Source: Anodontia alba | Taxonomy: Eukaryota > Mollusca > Bivalvia > Lucinida > Lucinidae | Assembly: GCA_964016985.1 (NCBI GenBank) | Contig: OZ024821.1 | Coordinates: 89,766,093 to 89,830,092 of the forward strand | Direction: 5' to 3' | Length of the DNA stretch: 64,000 bases | Part shown: positions 21,369-31,186 of the stretch, piece by piece | Layout: every line of letters starts with the position of its first letter | Position numbering within the stretch: position 1 is the stretch's first letter | The notes under the pieces: model-generated | Told to the model about the DNA's origin: nothing | Seen by the model: only the letters and a program-made list of their open reading frames with translations | Databases searched by the model: none | Made by a program: the position numbers and the translations under genes

Positions 21369-21475
21369 CCCAGCTAGCATTCTTTATAAATCTATAACGG
21401 GCCGTTATCGGCCCGTCAGCTACCCTGACGGACCGATAACGGCCCGTTATAGATTTATAAAAAATGTTTACTGGG
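21369..21475. mobile_element. CCCAG palindromic MITE, copy 1
   Basis: A 107-bp near-perfect palindrome: CCCAGCTAGCATTC, then TATAAATCTATAACGGGCCG, TTATCGGCCCGTCAG, axis CTACC, then the complement ending CTGGG. One of four copies (also 45386, 46492, 47784). This copy and 45386 share the TTTATAAATCTATA / GTTATCGG version of both arms. Confidence 0.88.
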
Positions 21476-21585
21476 AATCTGGCTCCAAATATAATTCAGC
21501 ATTTCTCTCTTTGTCCAAAGAACCGCTCAATATCAAGCATCTTTAGATGACACTGTATTAATTCTACATGTAAGTATTTGGACAG

Positions 21586-21850
21586 CATCACGAAAACATG
21601 CCTATATGATTTTGACATCTTTAAACCCCACTTTTATCTGGTAAAACTAGCGTTTACAGGGGTATACATTATTTTTCTGCTCAAAACCATAGATTGCAGG
21701 TACTCGTTAGAACTGCCTCGTCGAGGCGGTTCTAACAAGTACCACAATCTATGAGCAAAAATAGGGAAGCTATCAAGATTATTCATCTGAAAATTTTCAT
21801 TTTTGGTGGTAAAATTTTCAGTATATTTGAATAGGCGTGTTTTCGTAATG
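21586..21850 (-). mobile_element. CATYACG-family MITE, near complete
   Basis: Both termini present; apex CCTCGTCGAGG (axis T). A short deletion removes the outer part of one palindrome arm (ACAATCTATGAGCAAAAAT). Confidence 0.92.
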
Positions 21851-21965
21851 GACAGGCCTGGGCAAATAGTGTAGTCTCAGATCGCGGCGTCCGATAAGAG
21901 TCTAAACTGTTTATCTCTCATATAGCACCTTTTCACACATACTGTGGTGGTTAAATGGTCCTGCT
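21851..21965. repeat. Remnant of GCAAACAGTGTAG piggyBac-type family
   Basis: GGGCAAATAGTGTAGTCTCAGATCGCGGCG then GAGTCTAAACTGTTT is a degraded hairpin of the 11378 family, followed by eroded sequence. A similar degraded piece follows the MITE that ends at 61279. Confidence 0.45.
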
Positions 21966-22434
21966 CTTTTTTAGGATAAATATGGTAAGGAGTTAAGGTG
22001 TGTGAATATTTAGGGTAAAAACGGTACCTAGAATTCTTGGCCATTGCCCCTTTTCTTTTTGAGTAAATTCCCTTTCAGCAATATCTGCTAATAGTTTTGA
22101 ATATTTGCCTCTTAAGATTTTGTGTCCCCTAGGGAGACTGCACATAGCAGCTTAATTCTTCCATGATTTTCAAACTTCTAAAAATAAACAAATGAAAGCG
22201 CAGTAAGTATATCTTAAATAAACAGTTCAACGCCACCACCATGTGTACTGTTCTCAGAGGAAATTTAACAGTGACGTCAATGATTGTTTATACTTTCAGA
22301 CCAAGCCCATTCTCATGAATATGTAAACACCACATAGGCAGATCTCGGTCATATGCTTCGTAATCAACGACGGTTTTATTACGCCTTTTCATATGCAGCT
22401 ATGTGTTTTGCGAGGCTGAATCCGCCCCATTACT

Positions 22435-22605
22435 GAGCACCGGCTTAAGCGGTGTTTGAATTTCAAGGCAACTAAAATAGGCTCAATGATCCCAAAGGAA
22501 ATAAAAATATAATCTGCACTATGGTGAAGTACCGGGAGACGTTTTACGGCCGCCACACGGCACTCAACGAGTTGCAGTGATGTAAAATAAAAAAATCTAA
22601 AAGTT
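22435..22605 (-). repeat. Dispersed repeat R3 fragment, reverse
   Basis: Reverse complement of the blocks GGCGGCCGTAAAA, CATAGTGCAGRTTATATTT, TTTGGGATCATTKAGCC and ACCGCTTAAGCCGG found at 25975-26095. Confidence 0.65.
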
Positions 22606-22640
22606 TGCCTTTGCATCACGAAAACATGCCTATATAATTT

Positions 22641-22920
22641 CATTACGAAAACACGCCTATTCAAATATATTGAAAATTTCACCACCAAAAAATTTAAAGT
22701 TTTCAGATAAAAAGTCTGATATTTTTCATATTTCTGCTCAAAACATAGATTGTGGGTACTCGTTAGAACCGCCTCGATGAGGCGGTTCTAACGAGTCCCC
22801 ACAATCAATGTTTTTTGAGCAAAAATAAGAAAAATAATGCATACCCCTGTAAACCCCAGTTTTACTCTATAAAAGTGGGGTTTAAGGGGGTCAGAATTAT
22901 ATAGGTATGTTTTCGTGATG
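22641..22920 (+). mobile_element. CATYACG-family MITE nested in 22614-23425
   Basis: Complete forward copy, apex CCTCGATGAGG. It sits in the host copy's TATAATTT|TGACCCCC block. Flanking bases T/T; removing it leaves the expected host length (0 or 1 extra base). Confidence 0.93.
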
Positions 22921-23123
22921 TTACACACTTAAACCCTACTTTTATATAGTAAAACTGGGGTTCACAGGGGTATACATTATTTTTCTTATTTTTTCTCAAA
23001 AACATTGATTGTGGATACTCGTTAGAACAGCCTCAATGAACAATCTATGTTCTGAGCAAAAATATGAAAAATATCTGTTTTTATCTGAGATTTTTCAGTT
23101 TTAGGAGGTTAAATTTTCTATAA

Positions 23124-23398
23124 CATCAGGAAAACATACCTATATAATTTTGACCCCCTTAAACCCCACTTTTATATAGTAAAACTGGAGTTTAAGGGGT
23201 ATACATTATTTTTCTTATTTCTGCTCAAAAACATAGATTGTGGGTACTCGTTAGAACCGCCTCCGCGAGGCGGTTCTAACAAGTACCCACGATCTATGTT
23301 TTGAGCAGAATGAAAAATATCAGATTTTTTTCCCGAAATTTTCAGTATTTTTGGGGATGAAATTTTCAATATATTCGAATAAGCGTGTTTTCGTTATG
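23124..23398 (-). mobile_element. CATYACG-family MITE nested in 22614-23425
   Basis: Complete reverse copy, apex CCTCCGCGAGG. It sits in the host copy's CTATATATTTGAATAGG block. Flanking bases A/A; removing it leaves one extra A at most. Confidence 0.93.
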
Positions 23399-23522
23399 AA
23401 TTTGAATAGGTGTGTTTTCTTAATGGGAAACAAAGAATACGTAAAAGAACGAAAATCGGAGACTTGGTTTTATGTTCTTCGAAGTCTTGGCACTGTCGTT
23501 TCCAAACCTGGCACGCCTGTTA

Positions 23523-23799
23523 CATTATGAAAACACACCTATTCAAATATATTGAAAATTTCATAACAAAAAAATGAAAGTTTTCAGATAAAACCTCTGA
23601 TATTTTTCATATTTCTGCTCAAAACATAGATTGTGGGTATTCGTTAGAACCGCCTCGCCGAGTCAGTTCTAACGAGTATCTACAATCTATGTTTTGAGCA
23701 GAAATAAGAAAAATAATATGTACCCCTGTAAACCCCGGTTTTAGTATATAAATATGGGGTTTGAGGGGGTCAAAATTATATAGGTATGTTTTCGTGATG
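23523..23799 (+). mobile_element. CATYACG-family MITE, complete
   Basis: Termini CATTATGAAAACACACC and GTTTTCGTGATG; apex CCTCGCCGAGT (axis C). Confidence 0.92.
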
Positions 23800-24547
23800 T
23801 ATCACGTAATGTAATATTGAGAAAAAATAAAACATTTTATGATTATAAATATAAAACAATGTCTTTGTGTAGACGTTTTCTTTTCTGTTATTTATTTTCT
23901 TTCATGCTTTAAAAAGAAAAACCGGCAGTAAAGCCAAGTATTTTGTTGTACAATTGTAATATCATATGTAGAAAATATCTGAAAAGATATACTAGGACGA
24001 GGAACGTTTGAGACATGCCTTTTCTGTGAATACGCTCCAAGAGTTAGCTTCGCATGGACCCAATTAAAAGGAAAATTTAGAAAAAAAGAGAAATGACTTT
24101 TCAAATTCCCAAATTAAATTATATTGCACCGCTGTATTGATATTGTAGGTTATTTTCGTTTTAAAGCAACTGATAAAAAAAGATTTCATTAGGGATTACA
24201 AAGAACCAGAAAATATAAACTATACTAAAGTAAACTACGGGGAGACGTTTTACAGTACCGTATTGAAGATAATTATGAGTTCATAAGCACATTTTATTTT
24301 ATTTTTATTTTTATTATTTTTTTTTTTTTTTTTCTTATTTATTGATTTTTTTTTACAGCAGTTGCTTTTCCAGTTAACAAGTATGTGTCCGCTGTAATGA
24401 AATTTATGATTTGCCGAGCCTTGTCGACTCATAAATAGACTAATCATGCTGTTGAATATTTTTTTGTCCGCAAATGTCATCTTATACATGTATCTATATT
24501 CTCTAATCAGGCACCGCTATTCTGTGGCGTCATTAGCTGAGCCCATA
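23800..24547. other. No gene recognised; AT-rich
   Basis: Contains an R3 trace near 24238-24256 (GGGGAGACGTTTTACAG) and a T-rich run at 24296-24352. Confidence 0.4.
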
Positions 24548-24718
24548 TTGCTCAGGCATTAGCGTATTTACCCTTAATATTCGGACACCTTCACTCTGTG
24601 TAGTAATTGTTCTAAGCTTTGACCAAGTCCATGCTACTACCTGCTAGATGAGTGGCATTAGTGTCAAAGTTTGCACTGATAGCTCAGACTTGAATGTCGG
24701 TATATTTAGGGTAAATAG
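24548..24718. mobile_element. Foldback element with ATTTACCCT ends
   Basis: GTATTTACCCTTAATATTCGG on the left pairs with the right-end stretch GTCGGTATATTTAGGGTAAATA. About 170 bp. Another copy with the same ends spans about 47340-47972 and is enlarged by two nested MITEs; a partial end occurs near 22000-22025. Confidence 0.65.
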
Positions 24719-24834
24719 GATATAAGAGATTAAATGAAGTAATAGCAATAAGTATGTGGCAGCCGCTTCTACTTATATTTATAGTTTGGTCAGCACATTA
24801 GCAATTTCACTGTCATGGTACGGAGACATTTTAG

Positions 24835-25068
24835 CCAGCGCATGACATAACTTACAAAATGATATGTGCGTCCAGCGTAGACTCAGAACTGCCTTGGCAT
24901 CCGCCCAGTCCGATCAGAGTCTTTGCTGTGCGCTCAATGGATAGCGAAGGACCCAAGCTTCCTTGTGCGGACAGCAAAGACTCTGATCAGACTGGGTGAA
25001 TGCCCATGCTGATCTGAGTCTTCGCTGGGCGCACATGTCGTTTTGTAGGTTTTGTCATGCGCTGCATT
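24835..25068. mobile_element. GCGCCCAGCG-family foldback, copy A
   Basis: Left end CAGCGCATGACATAACTTAC and AATGATATGTGCGTCCAGCG pair with the right end CGCTGGGCGCACATGTCGTT and TAGGTTTTGTCATGCGCTG. The inside contains further inverted blocks with GATCAGAGTCTTTGCTG. Related copies near 31588, 34425, 39385, 42528, 54760 and 63490. Confidence 0.75.
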
Positions 25069-25074
25069 ACGAAA

Positions 25075-25261
25075 ACAAGCCTATTCAAATATATTGTAAA
25101 TTTCACCTCAAAAACTGAAAGTTTTCAGATGAAAAAGTCTGATATTTTCATATTTCTGCTCAAAACATAGATTGTGGGTACTCTTTAGTAAACCCCAGTT
25201 TTACTATGTAAAAGTGGGGTTTAAGGGGGTCAAAATTATATAGGTAGGTTTTCGTAATGAA
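25075..25261 (+). mobile_element. CATYACG-family MITE with central deletion
   Basis: Left terminus and left arm run to GTGGGTACTCTTT, then jump directly to AGTAAACCCCAG of the right arm. The apex and the whole second palindrome arm are missing. Confidence 0.9.
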
Positions 25262-25382
25262 TCATTTCATTATCCTTCATGCTCAGGCTCAGTCTAATTT
25301 CGATTATACAATGTAGCATTGATTACACGAATTACTAGTTTTTATAACAACGAGTTAATTACTAGTTTACACGAAATATATA

Positions 25383-25710
25383 CTGTCGACTCTCGTTATT
25401 TCAAATTCTAAGGGACACTGAAATACTTCGAGATATCCGTACTTCGTCACATCAGATTTGCAGAATTGAGGAAAAACTAATTCGATTAACCACATTTAAC
25501 AAACATATGTGTAATTGGACTCTTGAAGTTAGATATATATATTGAAAATATTGTGGAAAGGAGAAATTTCTCCTTAGGAGCAATTTCTCCTCTTTTTCAC
25601 AGTATTTTTTACATGTTGTTAGATTTTCATGTTTAAGCAGGGACCAGATTTTCACTTCGAGATAAGCGGTTATTCCAGATAAGCGAGATCGAGATAACGA
25701 GAGTCAGCTG
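25383..25710. mobile_element. Tigger/pogo-like MITE, copy 1
   Basis: Ends CTGTCGACTCTCGTTATTTC and GAGATAACGAGAGTCAGCTG are inverted, with TA on both outer sides. A second copy at 63147-63459 has ends CAGTCGACTCTCGTTATCTC. The interior contains AGGAGAAATTTCTCCTTAGG inverted blocks. Ends of CAGT-plus-TA type are those of pogo/Tigger elements. No ORF. Confidence 0.8.
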
Positions 25711-25744
25711 TATTTGTTTATTTGCATTAACAATTGAAAGTTCT

Positions 25745-26232
25745 TTTTTTATGCGGCGGTGGTTGATTTTCGCGATTTTGTGTGTTCTTTGTTTCCAAAG
25801 GTTATTTGAAAATCAAATACCACTTAAGCCGGAGCTACGACCCTCGCAAACTACAGTGTTGCGTATGAAGAGACTCAGTCAAACTGAGTGTCCGATTTTC
25901 GTGATTTTCTGTGTTCTTTGTTTCCAAAGGCAATCATTTTTGACTTTTATTTTACCCATTGTAGTTGGTGTTGTGCCGTGTGGCGGCCGTAAAATGTCTC
26001 CCCGTACATCATCATAGTGCAGGTTATATTTTGTTTTCTTTGGGATCATTTAGCCCATCCTGGTTATTTTGAAAATCGAATACCGCTTAAGCCGGCGCTA
26101 GGGGCGTATGAAGCCTTGCAAACTACAGTGTTGCATATGAAGAGACTCAATCAAACTGAGTCTTAGATTTTCGTGATTGTGTGTGTTCTTTGTTTCCAAA
26201 GGCAATCCTTTTTGACTTTCATTTCATATGTG
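25745..26232 (+). repeat. Dispersed repeat R3, two diverged direct copies
   Basis: GTGTTCTTTGTTTCCAAAGG, ACCRCTTAAGCCGG, GCAAACTACAGTGTTGC and AAGAGACTCARTCAAACTGAG occur in the same order at about 25780-25935 and 26065-26205. Between them are GGCGGCCGTAAAATGTC and TTGGGATCATTTAGCC, shared in reverse with 22435-22605. Confidence 0.75.
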
Positions 26233-26250
26233 GCGATTTTTTTTTTTTTT

Positions 26251-26515
26251 CATCACGACTCCCTTAAACCCCACTTTTATATAGTAAAACTGGGGTTTAC
26301 AGGGGTATACATTATACATTAAATTTCATATTTCTGCTCAAAACATAGATTGTGGGTACTCGTTAGAACCGCTTCGGCGAGGCGGTTCTAACGAGTACCC
26401 ACAATCTATGTCTTGTGCAGAAATATGAAAAATATCTGAGTTTTTTTATCTGAAAATTTTCAGTTTTTGGAGATAAATTTTTCTGTATATTTAAATAGGC
26501 GTGTTTTCGTAATAT
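26251..26515 (-). mobile_element. CATYACG-family MITE, 22-bp end deletion
   Basis: CATCACG is followed directly by ACTCCCTTAAACC, so the inner part of the terminus is lost. Palindrome complete with apex CTTCGGCGAGG. Right end decayed (CGTAATAT). Confidence 0.9.
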
Positions 26516-27820
26516 TTTGCCATTACCTGTTACTTATCTATCCTTCTTCCAGTGCCTAAAAAAGGCTGCTGTTCATAATTGTGGCATATCTTTGGTATAT
26601 TTACGTATATTTTTAAATAGTTATCTTTTTTATTTAAAAGAAATAAAATCGTGATATGCCACTTAACATATTTTTTTTTTATTATTATTATTTTTAGTGT
26701 CACCATAACCTGAGGCATAACCTTTATCAGACTGATATAACTAAGGGGACCGGATACAAGTGGTAGATTTTCCGAACTTTGTACAAGAAAGAATTTGTTT
26801 GTGACTTTCCGTTTGGTCAATGCACACGAAGCCCCTTATCTAAAGGGTTCTACTCTTAAAGGAAATAATTTGCTACCAAGGGGAGAAAATTATTGCCTAT
26901 TATAGTTGGCTCTTTTTGAGGAGGCATCAAAACAATATTAACAGAGTTGCCTCTGTTGAAAATGTTTCCAAACCCCTTAAATATTAATGGCGTTATTGAA
27001 GACCTTTCAGTTATCATCCTTGCTACGATCATTATTGAAAGTTAAACTGAGAAAAACACCTGTATTCGAACAAGTGCAGCAAAAACTCATACGAGAGTGT
27101 CTTCTTCCTCTGATATTGACTGATTTCTTCTCTGGTTTTCTATATGATTTTTATAGAAAGCATACTGCAAACCCCTTGCCCAGCTTGCGTGCATGTAAAG
27201 CGCTCAGTGCCTTCTCTGATCGCTAACAAGAATTGGTAATTTTCCCCTGCGTATCCAATATATGAGAAGGTGAAACATTTTTTCTTGAGATACATAATTA
27301 TATAATACGTGCTAAAATGGATAGTTATGCCAACATTTAATTGCAAATTACAGGAGATATCATGACTCAAGTGGATAATTCCTCCTAACAGGTCCAATCC
27401 TGCCTAAGGCAGTTACCAAATGAGTGAACTCATGGGTCGCACCATACGAAAAGGAGTCTCGTGCCATAAACGGTCCGCAAAAGCGCAGATCAGCCTGCGC
27501 ATTCGCAGAGTCTTATAAAGGCCTTCGTCGAACGCTTATAGAACAATTGAATATTTTATAATACATCGATGCATTGCAAAGGCCCGTGCAAATTCTAAGG
27601 CTCATACGGACCTTGAATGTTCGATTAGGCCACGAAGGAACTTTCACTCATGACGCAATTAGATCAGCATAAAGCCCCCAACACCAAAGAAAAACACTGA
27701 AAAATACAATTAAGCAGCCACAAAAAAGTGGCAACTCTGTTACCAAAACTTAACTGAATATATCTTAAACTTACATTTGTATTAAAAGAAAACATTAGAA
27801 AGGGAAACACTACATAACAT
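26516..27820. other. No gene recognised
   Basis: Contains a dispersed block (GAAAATTATTGCCTATTATAG and GAGTTGCCTCTGTTGAAAA, about 26826-26990) that recurs near 36660-36790, 51585-51720 and 59255-59350, and a hairpin-like CAGATCAGCCTGCGCATTCG trace near 27480-27520. Short open frames lack any recognisable domain. Confidence 0.45.
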
Positions 27821-28203
27821 TCTAATGCACTTGCGCATGTAACGCGACGTCTGATTGGATAACGTCAAAAATTTGCGACGGTATATTCTGCTATATACTG
27901 TCGGAAATCCGACGTCATCACGTAACGTCGCTTTTCATTGGCTGACATTTGGTTTTATGCAGCTCACAGCACATGTCGCTTTGTGCAAATAGTACATTTT
28001 TTCAATAGAAAAAAATGAATAAATGCATTAGAATGGGGATAACTGCATCAAATTTGTCATTTGGGGAGGTAAATCGGCGGTTTTACGGTCGCAAATTACG
28101 TTTTACGGCTCCGCTGACGCGTCGCCGTAAAACGAAATTACCGACCTTAAAACCGCCGATTTACCTCCCCAAATGACAAATTTGAATGCAGTTATCCCCT
28201 AAT
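27821..28203. mobile_element. CpG-rich foldback unit 1 of a 383-bp tandem duplication
   Basis: TCTAATGCACTTGCG starts the unit. Its second half (28027-28211) is a palindrome with arms of about 82 bp: ATTAGAATGGGGATAACTGC, CATTTGGGGAGGTAAATCGG, CGGTTTTACGGTCG and CGTTTTACGGC on the left, and their complements on the right around a 14-base apex. The first half contains CGACGTCTGATTGGATAACG and CGGAAATCCGACGTCATCAC. Non-coding and unusually rich in CpG for this window. Confidence 0.88.
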
Positions 28204-28586
28204 TCTAATGCACTTGCGTATGCAACGCGACGTCTGATTGGATAACGTCAAAAATTTGCGACGGTATATTCTGCGATATACTGTCGGAAATCCGACGTCA
28301 TCATGTTACGTCGCTTCTCATTGGCTGGCATTTGGTTTCACGCAGCTCACAGCACTTGTCGCTTTGTGCAAATAGTACATTTTTTCAACAGAAAAAAATG
28401 AATAAATGCATTAGAATGGGAATTACTGCATTCAAATTTGTCATTTGGGGCGGTAAATCGGCGGTTTTACGGTCGCAAATTACGTTTTACGGCTCCGCTG
28501 GCGCGTCGCCGTAAAACGAAATTTCCGACCGTAAAACCGCCGATTTACCTCCCCAAATGACAAATTTGAATGCAGTTATCCCCTAA
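28204..28586. mobile_element. CpG-rich foldback unit 2 of a 383-bp tandem duplication
   Basis: Repeats unit 1 over its whole length with roughly ten to fifteen substitutions. The palindrome occupies 28409-28586. Confidence 0.88.
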
Positions 28587-28847
28587 ATTATCAAAGGAAC
28601 CACAATGAAAGTACCGCCTTGGAACGGTCAGTAATGAATTACAGAGGGCCTTAAGCTAGCTTTACGGGACCCAACCCTCGCCCTCAGCTTCCATAGTGGT
28701 AAAAACAAATATCTGTTTGGTCCGTGTATACTAACTCATCCATGAATCATTACAAGCAACAAATAAATCATAGATAAAGCCTTTTATGATTCAAAGATGA
28801 GGACTCGACAAAAATAACGTGTTGAGACACTTAAAGATCCCCAGGTT
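28587..28847 (-). repeat. R1/R2-related repeat, reverse
   Basis: ACCGCCTTGGAACGGTCAGT, GGCCTTAAGCTAGCTTTACG and CCCTCGCCCTCAGCTTCC are the complement of the R-family 5' blocks. It helps show that the AAGG and AGCTAGC versions are the common state in this family. Confidence 0.6.
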
Positions 28848-29108
28848 GTTTTTTTTTTTTTGTTTTTTTTTTTTTTTTTTTTTTTGATTTGGGTTTTACG
28901 GCCCTTTCAAGAATATTTCACTTATATCGCGCCGATCGTTCATCGAAGGTGGGCGAAAACCGGAGAACCCGGAGAAAAATCACCTGACCATCCGTAAGCA
29001 GAACTTGGCTTTCCCACATATGACCCGAGCGAGGCTCGAACCACAGCGGTGAGCCCCAGGTTGTCAAACAATACCACTGTGATACTGGAGCAAACGAAAA
29101 CCACCAGT
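28848..29108 (-). mobile_element. tRNA-derived SINE with poly-A tail
   Basis: On the reverse strand: an A-box-like TATCACAGTGGTA, a B box GTGGTTCGAGCCTC (near 29033-29046), a body with GGGTTCTCCGGTTTTCGCCC, then the tail GATATAAGTGAAATATTCTT and GCCGTAAAACCCAAATC, ending in poly-A (poly-T at 28850-28885). The tail resembles molluscan V-SINE (RUDI-type) tails as I remember them. About 225 bp plus tail. Confidence 0.8.
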
Positions 29109-29109
29109 T

Positions 29110-29387
29110 CATTACGAAAACACGCCTATTCAAATATATTGAAAATTTTACAACCAAAAACGGGAAAATTTCCAGACAAAAATTATGATATTTTTCATAT
29201 TTCTGCTCAAAACATAGATTGTGGGTACTCGTTAGAACCGCCTCACCGAGGCGGTTCTAACGAGTACTCACAATCTGTGTTTTGAGCAGAAATAAGAAAA
29301 ATAATGTATACCCCTGTAAACCCCAGTTTTACTGTATAAAAGTGGGGTTTCAGGGGGTCAAAATTATATTGGCATGTTTTCGTGATG
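29110..29387 (+). mobile_element. CATYACG-family MITE, complete
   Basis: Complete copy abutting the SINE head; apex CCTCACCGAGG (axis C with a CpG-type change). Flanks T/T. Confidence 0.93.
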
Positions 29388-30254
29388 TAAACACAGGTAA
29401 GCCGAGAAACAAACATGAAATGTTCCGACCCAGACCATCTAATGAATAGCTTTTAAGTCGGGACCATCACAGAGTCTGAAACCCAACCCATCATCGTGCA
29501 ATTAAAGAGGTAAGCAAAGTGATCAACCGTGTTTGGATTAACCGCTAAGCAAACAGACTGTTTTATGACATCAATGATATACCCCTTTCGTTTATAACGT
29601 GTGACAATTGTACTAAAATGATCAGAAAATTCAGGTTTTTCTACATTTTTTCTAAACTATACACTAAATCAAAATAAAATTCAGGTTCCGATATGCCTTA
29701 TGATATACGCACATAGCAAACTCAGCCTAGCCTGCATATCCTGCTCAGTACGCCTTCTGTGTTTGCATCTCATGTTTATTTCTTGAGAATCCAGATGTCG
29801 TGAAGTGAATGATCGGTCAACACAGCCGGGTTTCGCTATTAGCATGCAGTATAAAGCAGTATTTATTGTAATAAAGCTGGCTTGCCAGTAAATGATTCTC
29901 ATACGTCTTTAAATCTATCTATGACCACTAGAACAGTTGAACATTTTGAAAGTCCACCCTTTGAATGACGTCGGAGAACAAATTGCATATATTAAAATGG
30001 CTGAAATACTTAACTACAATGAATTTAAAAACTTGCAGCTATGAATTAGGTTCACTATACGATGTATCGCACAGAAGAGCTGTCTTTCGTACCGCATGCG
30101 CGGCCATCCACGACCCAGATGAATATTTTCCGTCTCTATTTCAGTACGTTAATATGCTTATGTAAAATGAATACTTCTTAACCATAGCTTTAGAGAAGCC
30201 AATTCTTTTAACCAATAATTATAGTAACTGTTGTTCATTCTTTTCACAAATATA
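29388..30254. other. No gene recognised
   Basis: Short open frames only (largest about 73 codons, reverse strand), without recognisable domains. Confidence 0.4.
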
Positions 30255-30350
30255 TATACATGTAAATATTGTGAATACTCGTCAGGATCGTCCCTACGAG
30301 TAGTGTATTATGAGTACCCATAATGTACACTTTTGTGAAGAAATAAGACA
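30255..30350. repeat. Diverged palindrome related to the CATYACG core
   Basis: TATTGTGAATACTCGTCAGG then ATCGTCC, with inverted GAGTACCCATAATGTACAC and a GAAGAAATAAGAC end. The layout parallels the family core but the sequence is strongly diverged. Confidence 0.45.
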
Positions 30351-30908
30351 TGTATAAATCTTGACAGCCTGCTTACTCAGTAAATAATCAGAAGGAAAAT
30401 ACATAAAATTACTGAATGTGTGGCAGAGGGAAACCAAAGTAAAAGGAGACTGCCGTTGGAGCTATGCAAACTGTAATAAATAATCAGAGATGCCTATATA
30501 CAATGTCATAGATCCATTGTAGTTTCACAAGATAGTTTCGTTTAGTTTCCCATCAGGCACACAAGTTTTGCTATCCGGATATGAAGCATGTTAAATAGCT
30601 TTCGTGCTGCATGCTTTCTCTTTGAGGCAATCCAACTTTGGTTTTGATTATAATCTGTCAGTGACTGTCGAGGTTTGTTTTTGTCTGACATGATAACCAT
30701 TCGATTTTTTTGTCTTTTTAATTGTTGATTTTAATTTAACTCATATACATATCATAAAAACTTTTACAGGTTATCAAATAGGAAAGAGAGGTTCCATTGT
30801 GTTGTTCGCAATTATTCGTTAGCTATATTGTACTATTTGTTACAGTACCTGTCATGTACTTCTCTACAAGCCTTGAGCTGAAGTGCATAAGGCACTATTT
30901 TTTTTTCT
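30351..30908. other. No gene recognised
   Basis: AT-rich unassigned sequence up to the next MITE. Confidence 0.4.
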
Positions 30909-31186
30909 CATCACGAAAACATACCTATATAATTTTGACCCCCTTAAACCCCACTTTTATATAGTAAAACTGGGGTTTACAGGGGTATACATTATTTTTC
31001 TTATTTCTGCTCATAACATAGATTGTGGGTACTCGTTAGAACCGCCTCGGCGAGGCGGTTCTAACGAGTACCCACAATCTATGTTTTGTGCAGAAATATG
31101 AAAGATATCTGAGTTTTTTATCTGAAAATTTTCAGTTTTTGGAGGTGAAATTTTCTATATATTTGAATAGGCGTGTTTTCGTAATG
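30909..31186 (-). mobile_element. CATYACG-family MITE, complete
   Basis: Both termini and a perfect inner palindrome, apex CCTCGGCGAGG. Flanks T/G. Confidence 0.94.

Larger units (their letters stand above)
22614..23425 (-). mobile_element. CATYACG-family host copy, split by two nested copies
   Basis: One reverse-oriented copy lies in three pieces: 22614-22640, 22921-23123 and 23399-23425. Both outer termini are present (CATCACGAAAACATGCC and GTGTTTTCTTAATG) and the outer flanking bases are G/G. Its palindrome has lost the inner part of one arm (GAACAGCCTCAATGAACAATC). Two further complete copies fill the gaps. Confidence 0.9.
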
